Below, in pieces: positions 1 to 7,782 of a stretch of DNA of 33,585 nucleotides. The position numbers and the translations under genes were made by a program. The notes under the pieces are model-generated. The model had not been told where the DNA came from. It saw nothing but the letters and a program-made list of their open reading frames with translations, and searched no databases. The stretch lies in NCBI GenBank assembly GCA_031459765.1, contig JAVKHY010000017.1, forward strand, positions 363 to 33,947, written 5' to 3'. How positions within the stretch are numbered: the first letter of the stretch is position 1; each line of letters starts with the position of its first letter. Source of the DNA: Armatimonadota bacterium (GTDB lineage: Bacteria > Sysuimicrobiota > Sysuimicrobiia > Sysuimicrobiales > Kaftiobacteriaceae).

Positions 1-1489
1 TCCCCCGTAGGTACTCCAGGTAGGGCTCCACGGTCAACTCGCGGCCCGTCGCCCGTCGCAGGATCTCCCGCGGCAGGAACTTGCGGCCGTGGCGGTGGAG
101 GTTCTGGCGCAGCCAGCCCAGCAGCGTGGCGAACCGGCCGGTCCGGAACTCCTCCAGCAGGGTCGGATGGGCCCGCCGGGCCGCCTCGAAGAGCTGCACC
201 GAGATGATGTTCCCCAGAGAGTACGTGGGGAAGTAACCGATGGAGCCCTGGGCCCAGTGGATGTCCTGCAGGACGCCGTCGGCGTCGGAGGGGGGCGTCA
301 GGCCCAGGTAGGCCGCCATCTTCTCCGCCCAGGCCCGGGGCAGCGCCTCCACCTGCAGCGATCCCTCCAGCAGGGCCTTCTCCAGTTCGAAGCGCAGCAT
401 GATGTGCAGGTTGTAGGTGACCTCGTCCGCCTCCACGCGGATGAGCGACGGCCGGACGATGTTCACCGCGCGGTAGAACCGCTCCACGTCCACCCCGCGC
501 AGCTGCTCGGGGAAGAGCTCCTGCAGCTTCGGGAAATAGTGTTCCCAGAAGGGGCGGCTGCGGCCCACCAGGTTCTCCCACATCCGCGACTGGGACTCGT
601 GCAGGCCCAGGCTGGCCCCGCGGGCCAGCGGGGTGCGGTCCAGCGACGGGGCGACGCCCTGCTCGTAGAGCGCGTGGCCCGCTTCGTGGAAGATGCCGAA
701 GATCGCCGAGGGCAGGTAGCGCCGCTGGTACCGGGTGGTGATGCGCACGTCGTTGACGTTGAAGGCGTTGGCGAAGGGGTGGGCGCTGACATCCAGCCGG
801 CCGCGGGCCAGGTCGTAGCCGAAGGCTTCGGCGACCATCAGGCCGAAGGCCCTCTGGCCGTCCTCGGGGTAGTCCTGGCGGAGGAAGCCGTCGTCGACGA
901 CGGGGCCCCGCTCCGCGATGGCGCGGACGAAGGGGACGGTGACCTCGCGCAGGCGGGCGAAGATCGCCTCCACTTCGCGGGCGGTCCTCTCCGGTTCGTA
1001 GAGGTCCAGCAGCGCGTCGTAGGAATGCTCGGTGAACCCGAGGTAGTCGGCGGTGCGGCGCGCGAAGTCCACCATCTTCTCCAGCGAGGGGCGGAAGGCG
1101 GCAAAGTCGTCGCGCCGACGCGCCTCCCGCCAGACCTGCACGCTGAGGGAGGCCTCCCGGGCCCGCTCCGCCACGAACTCCGCCGGGAGCTTCCGCTGGC
1201 GGTCGTAGTCGCGGCGGGTCATGCGGACCAGCGCCGCTTCGTCGGAGTCGGGATCCAGCTCGCCGGCGACGCGTTCGGCCTCCTCGAGCAGCCGGCCGGT
1301 CTCCGCCGAAATGAACGCCTCATGGGCCAGCCGGCTCAGCGTGGCGAGGGTGCCGGCGCGGGCCAGGGCGGCGGCCGGGGGCATGAAGGTTTCTTGATCC
1401 CAGCGCAGAAAGGCCGCGGCGCTGCGCAGGTCGGTGATCGTCCTCAGGTGGTCCTTCAATCGCTCGACGGCGTCGGGGACTGCGGACAT
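1..1489 (-). CDS. M32 family metallocarboxypeptidase (Taq/Pfu type), 3' end cut by window edge
   Basis: Zinc-dependent cytoplasmic carboxypeptidase that removes C-terminal residues from peptides. The M32 hallmark HEAGH is at residues 268-272 (His268 and His272 bind metal, Glu269 is catalytic). The HESQSRMWENLVGR block carrying the third metal ligand follows about 30 residues later. The N-terminal FLRWDQETFMPP motif is also typical of the family. The ATG start is preceded by GGAGGTGACCG, a near-perfect Shine-Dalgarno sequence. The frame is open for 496 codons to the window edge; the family is about 500 residues, so only the last few codons are missing. It lies 74 bp downstream of the amidohydrolase on the same strand and is probably co-transcribed with it. 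The family assignment is very secure; the physiological peptide substrate is unknown. Confidence 0.95.
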   Translation of the reverse strand, partial: MSAVPDAVERLKDHLRTITDLRSAAAFLRWDQETFMPPAAALARAGTLATLSRLAHEAFISAETGRLLEEAERVAGELDPDSDEAALVRMTRRDYDRQRKLPAEFVAERAREASLSVQVWREARRRDDFAAFRPSLEKMVDFARRTADYLGFTEHSYDALLDLYEPERTAREVEAIFARLREVTVPFVRAIAERGPVVDDGFLRQDYPEDGQRAFGLMVAEAFGYDLARGRLDVSAHPFANAFNVNDVRITTRYQRRYLPSAIFGIFHEAGHALYEQGVAPSLDRTPLARGASLGLHESQSRMWENLVGRSRPFWEHYFPKLQELFPEQLRGVDVERFYRAVNIVRPSLIRVEADEVTYNLHIMLRFELEKALLEGSLQVEALPRAWAEKMAAYLGLTPPSDADGVLQDIHWAQGSIGYFPTYSLGNIISVQLFEAARRAHPTLLEEFRTGRFATLLGWLRQNLHRHGRKFLPREILRRATGRELTVEPYLEYLRG

Positions 1490-1563
1490 CGGTCACCTCC
1501 GGGTTCGTGTTCTTGGTTCGACGCGCGCCGGTCCCTCCTCTGCGGACGCGGCCGGCGGCGCCG

Positions 1564-3258
1564 CTAGAGGGGCGCGGGCGGGACCAGGACCCGGCGGGCG
1601 CGGACGTCCCAGACGCCGCGGCTCGTCAGGCGGACCCAGGGCAGGGAGTCGAAGCTCAGGAAGAGCAGGGTAAACAGCGGATCCCTGAAACGGTACCCGC
1701 GGGCGCGCATCAGCCTGTCGAACGCCCGGTTGGCCTCCACCACCTCCGCCCACGGCCGCCCCGAGTAGAGGCGGTGCTCGAAGGGCAGGCGGAAGACCTC
1801 CCGGCCGTCTTCGACCACCACCACGCCGCCGCCATCCTCCGCCAGGCGCGCCAGCGCCGTGGCCATGTCCGCCGCGTCGTCCCCCACCACGACGGCCTCT
1901 CTGAAACTGCAGGAATACGTCGTCGCCAGCCCCCCCAGACGGTCGGCGAAGCCGAGCAGCCGGGCGCGGGTAATCCAGCGGCCGTGACGGTCCACCAGCG
2001 CCGCGTGCAGGGCGCCGTCGGGAACTTCTGCGGGAGGCACGACTTCCGTGATGACGTCGTTGACCAGGCGGATCCCCGGGACCGGGTGCCCGGAGTCGAC
2101 GAGAACCGATTCCGGCAGGCGGGGAAGCGACAGGGTTTCCAGATCCGCAGCCAGGGGGAGAGGCGGCATGGGTTCGAGCAGACGGCCGTGCTCGGCGACG
2201 ATCCGGCCGCCGGCGATGGTCATCACCGGCGTGGGCGCGGTGAGATCGGCCAGGACGTTCAGGTCGGCGCGCTTGCCGGGGGCGATCTCTCCGGCGTCGG
2301 TAAAGCCGAAGTACCTGGCGGGGTTGAGCGTCGCCATCCGGTAGGCGCGCAGCGGAAGGACGCCCTGCGCCATGGCGATGCCGATCAGCAGGTCGAGATA
2401 GCCGGAGTCCTCCACGAAGAGCGGCGTGGGGCCGTCCACCGTGAGCATGGCTTCATCCAGCAACTCCGGATGCGCCTGCACGGCGTTGAGGAGCTCGGGG
2501 AGGTCCGGACGGATGGAACTGTGGCGCAACATCACGGCCAGGCCGGCGCGCAGCCGGTCTTCCACTTCGGCGGCGGTGATCGCTTCGTGGCAGGAGGTGA
2601 TGCCGGCACGGGCCAGGGCGACGAGGCGGTCGTAGGAGGCTCCGGGAGCGTGGCCGTCCACGGGGCGGCCGTCCTCGCGCGCGGCGCGGATCTTGGCCCG
2701 CAGGTCGGGATCGCCCTGGGCCACGTCCACCCAGCGGGTCACCTCGCCGGCCGCGGCGGCGACGGGCAGGCGCCACAGACGCCGCACGACGTCGAGGTGG
2801 AAGCGGTCCTCATCCCCGAAGGCCTGCGGGTGCAGGCGGATGAGGTGGCGGATGCGCATCGGCAGCCGCGCCGTCTGCAGGAGCAGGTCGCTGAGCCGCT
2901 CGGGTTTTGCCAGGTGCATCAGAGGCAGCGCATCCACCACCGCGGTGGTCGTCCCGCGGCGCAGCAGGGCGCCGGCGTATTCGGCCGGCGAGGCGATGCT
3001 GAAGTGGGTGTGCGGCTCGATGTACCCCGGGACGATGACCCGCCCCCGGAGGTCGATGACCCGCGCGCTCCCGGGGACGGGGGCGCCGTCCTCATAGACG
3101 CCGGCGATCCGGCCTCCCGTGATCTCCACATCGGCGCGGCGGAGCCGGCCGGTGCGCACATCGGCCGCTTCCCCGCCCCGCAACCAGAGCAGGTCGCCGG
3201 TCTCGTTGAACGCGTCACCCACGGGTCTCAGGATACGGGCGCGCCCTTCCGGCCGCAA
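1564..3258 (-). CDS. Adenine deaminase-family amidohydrolase (YerA-like)
   Basis: Metal-dependent hydrolase of the amidohydrolase superfamily, 564 residues, close to the 570-600 of adenine deaminases. The metal-binding motif PGYIEPHTH (His83, His85) is followed by DGHAPG (His203), a CHEAIT segment (His224) and LTVDGP (Asp275), in the order expected for the TIM-barrel active site. The C-terminal part carries the adenine-deaminase-type region with a GGGVVVVEDG stretch. The IEPHTH variant, rather than the IDAHIHIES of classical Ade enzymes, resembles the Bacillus YerA subgroup, whose substrate is uncertain. I chose the TTG at 3258 because GGAGG lies 6 nt before it; an in-frame GTG at 3222 has no comparable ribosome site. 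It diverges from the thioesterase/hpa operon across about 59 bp. Purine deamination is plausible but unproven. Confidence 0.85.
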   Translation of the reverse strand: MRPEGRARILRPVGDAFNETGDLLWLRGGEAADVRTGRLRRADVEITGGRIAGVYEDGAPVPGSARVIDLRGRVIVPGYIEPHTHFSIASPAEYAGALLRRGTTTAVVDALPLMHLAKPERLSDLLLQTARLPMRIRHLIRLHPQAFGDEDRFHLDVVRRLWRLPVAAAAGEVTRWVDVAQGDPDLRAKIRAAREDGRPVDGHAPGASYDRLVALARAGITSCHEAITAAEVEDRLRAGLAVMLRHSSIRPDLPELLNAVQAHPELLDEAMLTVDGPTPLFVEDSGYLDLLIGIAMAQGVLPLRAYRMATLNPARYFGFTDAGEIAPGKRADLNVLADLTAPTPVMTIAGGRIVAEHGRLLEPMPPLPLAADLETLSLPRLPESVLVDSGHPVPGIRLVNDVITEVVPPAEVPDGALHAALVDRHGRWITRARLLGFADRLGGLATTYSCSFREAVVVGDDAADMATALARLAEDGGGVVVVEDGREVFRLPFEHRLYSGRPWAEVVEANRAFDRLMRARGYRFRDPLFTLLFLSFDSLPWVRLTSRGVWDVRARRVLVPPAPL

Positions 3259-3268
3259 CCGCCGCCTC

Positions 3269-3333
3269 CGGAGGTCGGCGCCGTCCGATAAACGGAGGTC
3301 GCCGAAAGGAGGCGGCCATGATACGGAGGTCGC
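3269..3333 (+). repeat. Three direct copies of CGGAGGTCG in the divergent promoter region
   Basis: The 9-mer CGGAGGTCG occurs at 3269-3277, 3293-3301 and 3324-3332. The last two copies extend to the 11-mer ACGGAGGTCGC (3292-3302 and 3323-3333) and are followed by similar A-rich/GGAGG tails. The first copy overlaps the region supplying the ribosome site of the leftward amidohydrolase. The other two flank the ribosome site and start of the rightward thioesterase. They could be operators for a regulator of both transcripts, or a local duplication of a Shine-Dalgarno segment. Confidence 0.4.
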
Positions 3334-3809
3334 TAAAAGCGGAGGCAGGGGGTCCCATTTCCCCGGGCGAAGAGCGTCTACACATGAAACCGGGACTGCG
3401 CCCGGGCGTCGAGGCGTCCGTCACCGTCACGGTGACGCCGGAGATGCTGGCCACCTTCGAAGAGCTGGGTCCCGTGCATCCCCTGTACGCCACCTGGTCC
3501 ATGGTGCGCCACATGGAACTGGCCTGCCGCAAGATCATTCTGCCGTTCCTGGAGCCCGACGAGGACGCCGTCGGCCACAGCATCGCGGTGACGCACCTGG
3601 CGCCCACAGCGGCCGGGACGCAGGTCACGGTGCGGGCCCGGCTGCTGGAGATCGCCGGGCCGCGGATCATCTGCGCCGTGGAGGCGCACAACGGACGGGA
3701 GAAGATCGGGGAGGGCACCCAGGTGCAGGTGCTCCTGCCGAAGTCCCGCCTCCGGGCCATGGCCGCCTCCGCAGGGGGGCCCCGGCCGGAGGAGACGCCG
3801 CACCGATGA
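3318..3809 (+). CDS. FlK-like hotdog-fold thioesterase
   Basis: Small soluble acyl-CoA thioesterase of the hotdog fold, 163 residues, resembling fluoroacetyl-CoA thioesterase FlK and its many uncharacterised relatives. Thr59, Glu67 and His93 have spacings of 8 and 26 residues, matching those of the FlK catalytic triad (Thr42, Glu50, His76). The THLAPTAAG and EKIGEGTQVQV blocks are family-typical. Two ATGs are possible. The one at 3318 has AAAGGAGG five bases upstream and is preferred. The one at 3384 (protein beginning MKPGL) matches the usual family N terminus but has no good ribosome site. Its stop overlaps the start of the DapA-family gene (ATGA), so the two are translationally coupled. 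The substrate is unknown; the context suggests an aryl-acetyl-CoA or a pathway-derived acyl-CoA. Confidence 0.85.
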   Translation: MIRRSLKAEAGGPISPGEERLHMKPGLRPGVEASVTVTVTPEMLATFEELGPVHPLYATWSMVRHMELACRKIILPFLEPDEDAVGHSIAVTHLAPTAAGTQVTVRARLLEIAGPRIICAVEAHNGREKIGEGTQVQVLLPKSRLRAMAASAGGPRPEETPHR

Positions 3810-4708
3810 GGGGCAGCCTGGTGCCGCTGGTGACCCCGTTCCACCGCGGGCGGTTCGACGCGGCCCGGTTCGAAGAGCTCGTCGAGTGGCAGATCGAGAG
3901 CGGCTCGCACGGCCTGGTGGTCACGGGGACGACCGGGGAACCGGCCGCCCTGTCGCCGGAGGAGCGGGAGGAGGTGCTGGCGACGGCGGTCCGCGCCGCG
4001 CGCCGCCGCGTCCCGGTCATCGCCGGCACGGGGACGAACAACTACGCCGAGACGTTGCGGCTCACGCAGGCCGCCCGCCGCCTCGGCGCCGACGCCGCTC
4101 TGGTCGTCGTCCCGTACTACGTCCGGCCCTCCCAGGAGGGGCTGTATCGCTACTTTCGCAGCCTCGCCGAGGCGGTGGACATCCCCATTATCGTCTACAA
4201 CATCCCCGCGCGCACCGCGGTCAACCTGGAACCGCCGACCCTGGCCCGGCTGGCCCGGGACTGCCCGACGATCATCGGCGTGAAGGAAGCCAACCGGGAC
4301 TTCGAGCACGTCACCCGCGTCCTGCACCTCTGCGGGCCGGGGTTTTTCGTCTACTCGGGGATCGAGCTCCTCTGCTTCCCGATCCTGGCCGTCGGCGGGG
4401 CGGGGCACGTCAGCGCCGCCGGCAACGTCCTGCCCCGGGAGGTCGCCCGGCTCTACGACCTCGCCGCGTCCGGACGCTGGGAGGAGGCGCGGGCGCTGCA
4501 TTACCATCTGCTGCCGATGAACGAGGCGCTGTTCGTGGAGACCAATCCCGTCCCGGTGAAGACCGCGCTGGGACTGATGGGGAAGATAGATCCCGAGGTG
4601 CGGCCGCCGCTGGCGCCGATGAGCGCGGAGAACACGGCGCGGCTGCGGCAGGTGATGGCGGCCTACGGCCTGGTCGCGACGGGAAACGCCGCGCCGGTGG
4701 GAGGGTAG
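3806..4708 (+). CDS. DapA-family aldolase/synthase (dihydrodipicolinate synthase-like)
   Basis: TIM-barrel class I pyruvate-dependent lyase/synthase of 300 residues. The Schiff-base lysine is Lys160 in GVKEA. Other active-site features are Thr42-Thr43 (GTTGE), Tyr104/Tyr105 (PYYVRPSQEG), Tyr131 in VYNIPART and Arg136. Arg136 corresponds to Arg138 of E. coli DapA, which holds aspartate semialdehyde, so a true lysine-pathway enzyme is possible. However, the gene overlaps the thioesterase and lies 9 bp before hpaB. DapA-family proteins often sit in homoprotocatechuate clusters, where they may act as the terminal 4-hydroxy-2-oxo-acid aldolase; that role is my inference. The fold is secure; the substrate is open. 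Confidence 0.85.
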   Translation: MRGSLVPLVTPFHRGRFDAARFEELVEWQIESGSHGLVVTGTTGEPAALSPEEREEVLATAVRAARRRVPVIAGTGTNNYAETLRLTQAARRLGADAALVVVPYYVRPSQEGLYRYFRSLAEAVDIPIIVYNIPARTAVNLEPPTLARLARDCPTIIGVKEANRDFEHVTRVLHLCGPGFFVYSGIELLCFPILAVGGAGHVSAAGNVLPREVARLYDLAASGRWEEARALHYHLLPMNEALFVETNPVPVKTALGLMGKIDPEVRPPLAPMSAENTARLRQVMAAYGLVATGNAAPVGG

Positions 4709-4717
4709 GGGGCGGGC

Positions 4718-6196
4718 ATGGCGGCGCGCACGGGTGACCAGTTCATCGCCGGGCTGCGCCGGCAGCCGCGGGAGGTCTGGATCGGCGGAACGCGGGTCCA
4801 GGACATCGTCGGCCATCCGGCCTTCCGGAACGTCGTGCAAAGCGTCGCCGCCCTCTACGACCTGCAGCACGACCCGGCGCACCGGGACGAGATGACCTTC
4901 CTCTCGCCGTCCAGCGGCGAGCGGGTGGGGCTGTCCTTCCTGACCCCGCGCACCCGGGACGACCTGGTCCGCGTGCGCGGGATGATGAAGCGGTGGGCGG
5001 ATACCTCGGGCGGGATGATCGGGCGGTCGCCCGACTACCTGAACCGCGCCCTGACGGCCTTCGCCGCCGCCGCGGAGTACTGCGGCGAGAACAACCCTCG
5101 CTTCGCCCGGAACATCCGCCGGTACTACGAACTCGTCCGCGAGCAGGACCTCTGCCTGACCCACACCCTGATCAACCCGCAGGCCAACCGCGCCGCCGGT
5201 CCGGGCGGCCAGGCCGATCCCACCTTGGCCGCGCGGGTCGTGGGCGAGACCGATGCGGGGGTGGTGATCCGCGGCGCGCGCATGCTGGCCACTCTGCCCG
5301 TGGCGGACGAACTGATGGTCTTCCCCTCGACCGTCCTGCGCGGGACGGAGGAGGACCGGCCCTACGCCTTCGCCTTCGCCATCCCCTGCGCGACGCCGGG
5401 GCTGAAGTTCCTCTGCCGCGAGAGTTTCGATCCCGACGGGTCGACCTTCGACTACCCGCTGAGCAGCCGCTTCGAGGAGATGGACGCCGTCGTCGTCTTC
5501 GAGGACGTGGTGGTGCCCTGGGAACGGGTCTTCCTGCTGGGAGACGTCGAGCGCTGCAACCGGGCCTTCGCCGCCACCGGGGCCGTGGCGCACATGGCGC
5601 ACCAGGTCGTGACCAAGAACATCGCCAAGACCGAGTTCCTCCTGGGCGTCGCCTCGCTGGTCGTCGAGGCCATCGCCGTGGAGCAGTTCCAGCACGTCCA
5701 GGGGAAGATCGCGGAGATCATCTACTACCTGGAGGCGATGCGGGCGTTTGTCCGGGCCAGCGAGGCGGACGCGGCGGTGGACCGGTGGGGCGTCATGACC
5801 CCGGCCTGGCCGCCCCTGGACGCGGCCCGCAACATGTTCACCTGGATGTACCCCCGGATGGTGGAGATCCTCCAGCTGCTCGGCGCCAGCGGCCTCATGG
5901 CCCGGCCGACCCGGGCCGACCTGGACAGCGGGCTGCGGCCGCTGCTGGAGAAGTACCACCAGGCGGCGCGCCTGGATGCCGAGGAGCGCATCGCCCTCTT
6001 CCGGCTGGCCTGGGATATCGCCCTGAGCGCCTTCGGCTCGCGCCAGGTGCTCTACGAGCGGTTCTTCTTCGGCGACCCGGTGCGGATGCAGATGGCGACC
6101 TTTGCCTCCTACGACCGCCGCCCCTACATCGAGCGCGTCAAAGCCTTCCTGGCGCGCGGGCGGCGCGCGGAGGCCGCACCGACGCCCAAGCCGTGA
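4718..6196 (+). CDS. hpaB: 4-hydroxyphenylacetate 3-monooxygenase, oxygenase component
   Basis: FADH2-dependent monooxygenase that ortho-hydroxylates 4-hydroxyphenylacetate to 3,4-dihydroxyphenylacetate with reduced flavin supplied by HpaC. The protein has 492 residues, close to the roughly 480 of Thermus HpaB. It shows the acyl-CoA-dehydrogenase-like architecture: an N-terminal domain with the GRSPDYLN motif (Arg103, Tyr107), the LTHTLINPQ segment (His149), a central beta domain around RMLATLPVADE, and a C-terminal helical domain ending near YDRRPYIERV. Arg103, Tyr107 and His149 appear to correspond to substrate-binding Arg100, Tyr104 and His142 of Thermus HpaB. The iron-sulphur Cys set of the related 4-hydroxybutyryl-CoA dehydratases is not evident. 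It starts with ATG after a G-rich ribosome site, and its stop overlaps the hpaC start. Confidence 0.93.
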   Translation: MAARTGDQFIAGLRRQPREVWIGGTRVQDIVGHPAFRNVVQSVAALYDLQHDPAHRDEMTFLSPSSGERVGLSFLTPRTRDDLVRVRGMMKRWADTSGGMIGRSPDYLNRALTAFAAAAEYCGENNPRFARNIRRYYELVREQDLCLTHTLINPQANRAAGPGGQADPTLAARVVGETDAGVVIRGARMLATLPVADELMVFPSTVLRGTEEDRPYAFAFAIPCATPGLKFLCRESFDPDGSTFDYPLSSRFEEMDAVVVFEDVVVPWERVFLLGDVERCNRAFAATGAVAHMAHQVVTKNIAKTEFLLGVASLVVEAIAVEQFQHVQGKIAEIIYYLEAMRAFVRASEADAAVDRWGVMTPAWPPLDAARNMFTWMYPRMVEILQLLGASGLMARPTRADLDSGLRPLLEKYHQAARLDAEERIALFRLAWDIALSAFGSRQVLYERFFFGDPVRMQMATFASYDRRPYIERVKAFLARGRRAEAAPTPKP

Positions 6197-6768
6197 GCAC
6201 GCCCGGGGCGGAAGTCGATCCCGACCGGTTCCGGAAGGTGATGGGCCGCTTCGCCACCGGCGTGACCGTGGTGGCCGCCGAGCACGACGGGGAGATGCAC
6301 GGCATGACGGCCAACGCCGTCACCTCCGTTTCGCTGGACCCTCTGCTCCTGCTGGTGTGCGTCGGCCGGCGGGCGCGCATGAGCCGGTGGCTGGAGCGCG
6401 CCGGGGGGTTCACCGTGAACATCCTGACGGAGGACCAGGAAGCGCTCTCCCGCTATTTCGCCGGCACCTGGCCCCACGCCGCACCGCCGGAGTTTCGCTT
6501 CGTGCCCTGGGAGGGCGGGCCGCGCCTGGTCGCCGCCCTGGCCGCGCTGGGCTGCCGGCGGGAACGCCTGATCGAGGCCGGAGATCACCGGATCGTCCTG
6601 GGCCGTGTCATCGCGCTTTACGAAGGAGATGCCGCGGCGCAGCCGCTGCTCTTCTACGGCGGCCGCTACCGCCGTCTGTCGCCGGCGGAGGCCGCCCCGG
6701 CCCCCGAGCTGTGGACCGGCACCGACGTGAGGATCTACTACGACGAGTGGTGGCAGGGGCCCCGGTGA
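6193..6768 (+). CDS. hpaC: Flavin reductase component of 4-hydroxyphenylacetate 3-monooxygenase
   Basis: NADH:flavin oxidoreductase of the flavin_reduct domain family, 191 residues, that supplies FADH2 to HpaB. The RFATGVTVVAAEHDGEMHG start, the TANAVTSVSLDPLLLLV flavin-binding block and the HRIVLGRVIALYEG segment are all characteristic. The GTG start at 6193 overlaps the hpaB TGA (GTGA), and the stop overlaps the next gene in the same way. Oxygenase and reductase should therefore be made in linked amounts. The C-terminal extension after about residue 160 (RIYYDEWWQ) is not a part I recognise. Confidence 0.92.
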   Translation: MSTPGAEVDPDRFRKVMGRFATGVTVVAAEHDGEMHGMTANAVTSVSLDPLLLLVCVGRRARMSRWLERAGGFTVNILTEDQEALSRYFAGTWPHAAPPEFRFVPWEGGPRLVAALAALGCRRERLIEAGDHRIVLGRVIALYEGDAAAQPLLFYGGRYRRLSPAEAAPAPELWTGTDVRIYYDEWWQGPR

Positions 6769-7763
6769 GCGCCGCGGATGAGGTCGACATCCTGCGCCTG
6801 GGGCACCTCGAGTACCGCGTCACCGACCTGGCCCGCGCCCGGGCATTCTACGTGGACCTGCTGGGCTTCGTGGAGACCGGACGGGACCGCGGCCGCCTCT
6901 ATCTGCGCGGGCTGGAGGAGCGGGAGCACCACAGCCTGGTGCTGCGCCAGGCCGAGGCGCCGGGGGCCTCGCACTTCGCCTTTCGGGTGGCCGGAGAGGA
7001 GCATCTCGACCGGCTCCACCGGCGGTGCATGCAGGCGGGACTGCCGGTGCGCTGGGTCGGGGCGGGGGTGGAAGACGGGCAGGGCCGGGCCCTGCGCGTC
7101 CAGGATCCGGCCGGGCTGCCGGTGGAGTTCTATCACCACATGGACCGGGTCGAGCGGCACCTGCAGCGGTTCGACCTCTACCGCGGCCCCCACATCATGC
7201 GCATCGACCATGTGAATGTGCAGGTGCCCGACGTCCGGTTGGCCTACGACTGGTATACGGGAGCGTGGGGATTCCGCTGTTCGGAGTACACGGAGACCGA
7301 GGACCAGCCGCCGCGGCTGTGGGCGGCGTGGCTGCACCGCAAGCAGACCGTGCACGACATCGCGGTGATGACCGGGACCGGTCCGCGGCTGCACCACGCC
7401 GGGTTCTGGGTGCCCGATGCGCTGAGCGTCCTGCGCGCCTGCGACATCCTGGCCGGCGCGGGACGGTCCGAGGCCATCGAGCGCGGCCCGGGCCGGCACG
7501 GGCTGAGCAACGCGCTGTTCGTCTATCTGCGCGACGGAGACGGCAACCGGATCGAACTGTACACCGGCGACTACCAGATCGCCGATCCGGACTGGCAGCC
7601 CATCCGCTGGAGCCTCAACGACCCGCGGCGCGCCACCTTCTGGGGGCACGTCCCGCCCAGGTCCTGGTTTGAGGAGGCCTCGCCGGTGGAGGCGATCACG
7701 GACGGCACCCTGATCGCTCCCCGCCCCCCGCTGCTGGCCGACCGTCCGTCCTTTGTGACCTGA
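6765..7763 (+). CDS. hpaD: 3,4-dihydroxyphenylacetate (homoprotocatechuate) 2,3-dioxygenase, VOC type
   Basis: Extradiol ring-cleaving dioxygenase with two vicinal-oxygen-chelate domains, 332 residues, acting on the product of HpaB/HpaC to give 5-carboxymethyl-2-hydroxymuconate semialdehyde. In the catalytic C-terminal half, the metal ligands appear to be His149 (IDHVNVQV), one of His210/His211 (LHHAGFW) and Glu264 (RIELYTGDY). His197 (TVHDIAV) matches the acid-base His200, and Tyr254 matches Tyr257, of the Brevibacterium enzyme. The start is GTG in a GTGA overlap with hpaC. The next pathway genes (semialdehyde dehydrogenase, isomerase/decarboxylase, hydratase) are not in the window and would have to be elsewhere. 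Confidence 0.92.
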   Translation: MSAADEVDILRLGHLEYRVTDLARARAFYVDLLGFVETGRDRGRLYLRGLEEREHHSLVLRQAEAPGASHFAFRVAGEEHLDRLHRRCMQAGLPVRWVGAGVEDGQGRALRVQDPAGLPVEFYHHMDRVERHLQRFDLYRGPHIMRIDHVNVQVPDVRLAYDWYTGAWGFRCSEYTETEDQPPRLWAAWLHRKQTVHDIAVMTGTGPRLHHAGFWVPDALSVLRACDILAGAGRSEAIERGPGRHGLSNALFVYLRDGDGNRIELYTGDYQIADPDWQPIRWSLNDPRRATFWGHVPPRSWFEEASPVEAITDGTLIAPRPPLLADRPSFVT

Positions 7764-7782
7764 CGCCGGGGATTTGCGACGT

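Noticed and set aside
3215-5959. Very long minus-strand open frame opposite the hpa genes (and a similar one opposite the PBP gene at 14061-16640)
   Set aside because: Long antisense frames are expected in high-GC DNA; their translations are Arg/Gly/Pro-rich and show no motifs, while the plus-strand genes have full motif sets.
4718-6196. hpaB as a 4-hydroxybutyryl-CoA dehydratase
   Set aside because: The iron-sulphur Cys/His ligands of that enzyme are not evident, and an adjacent flavin reductase and ring-cleavage dioxygenase support a monooxygenase.
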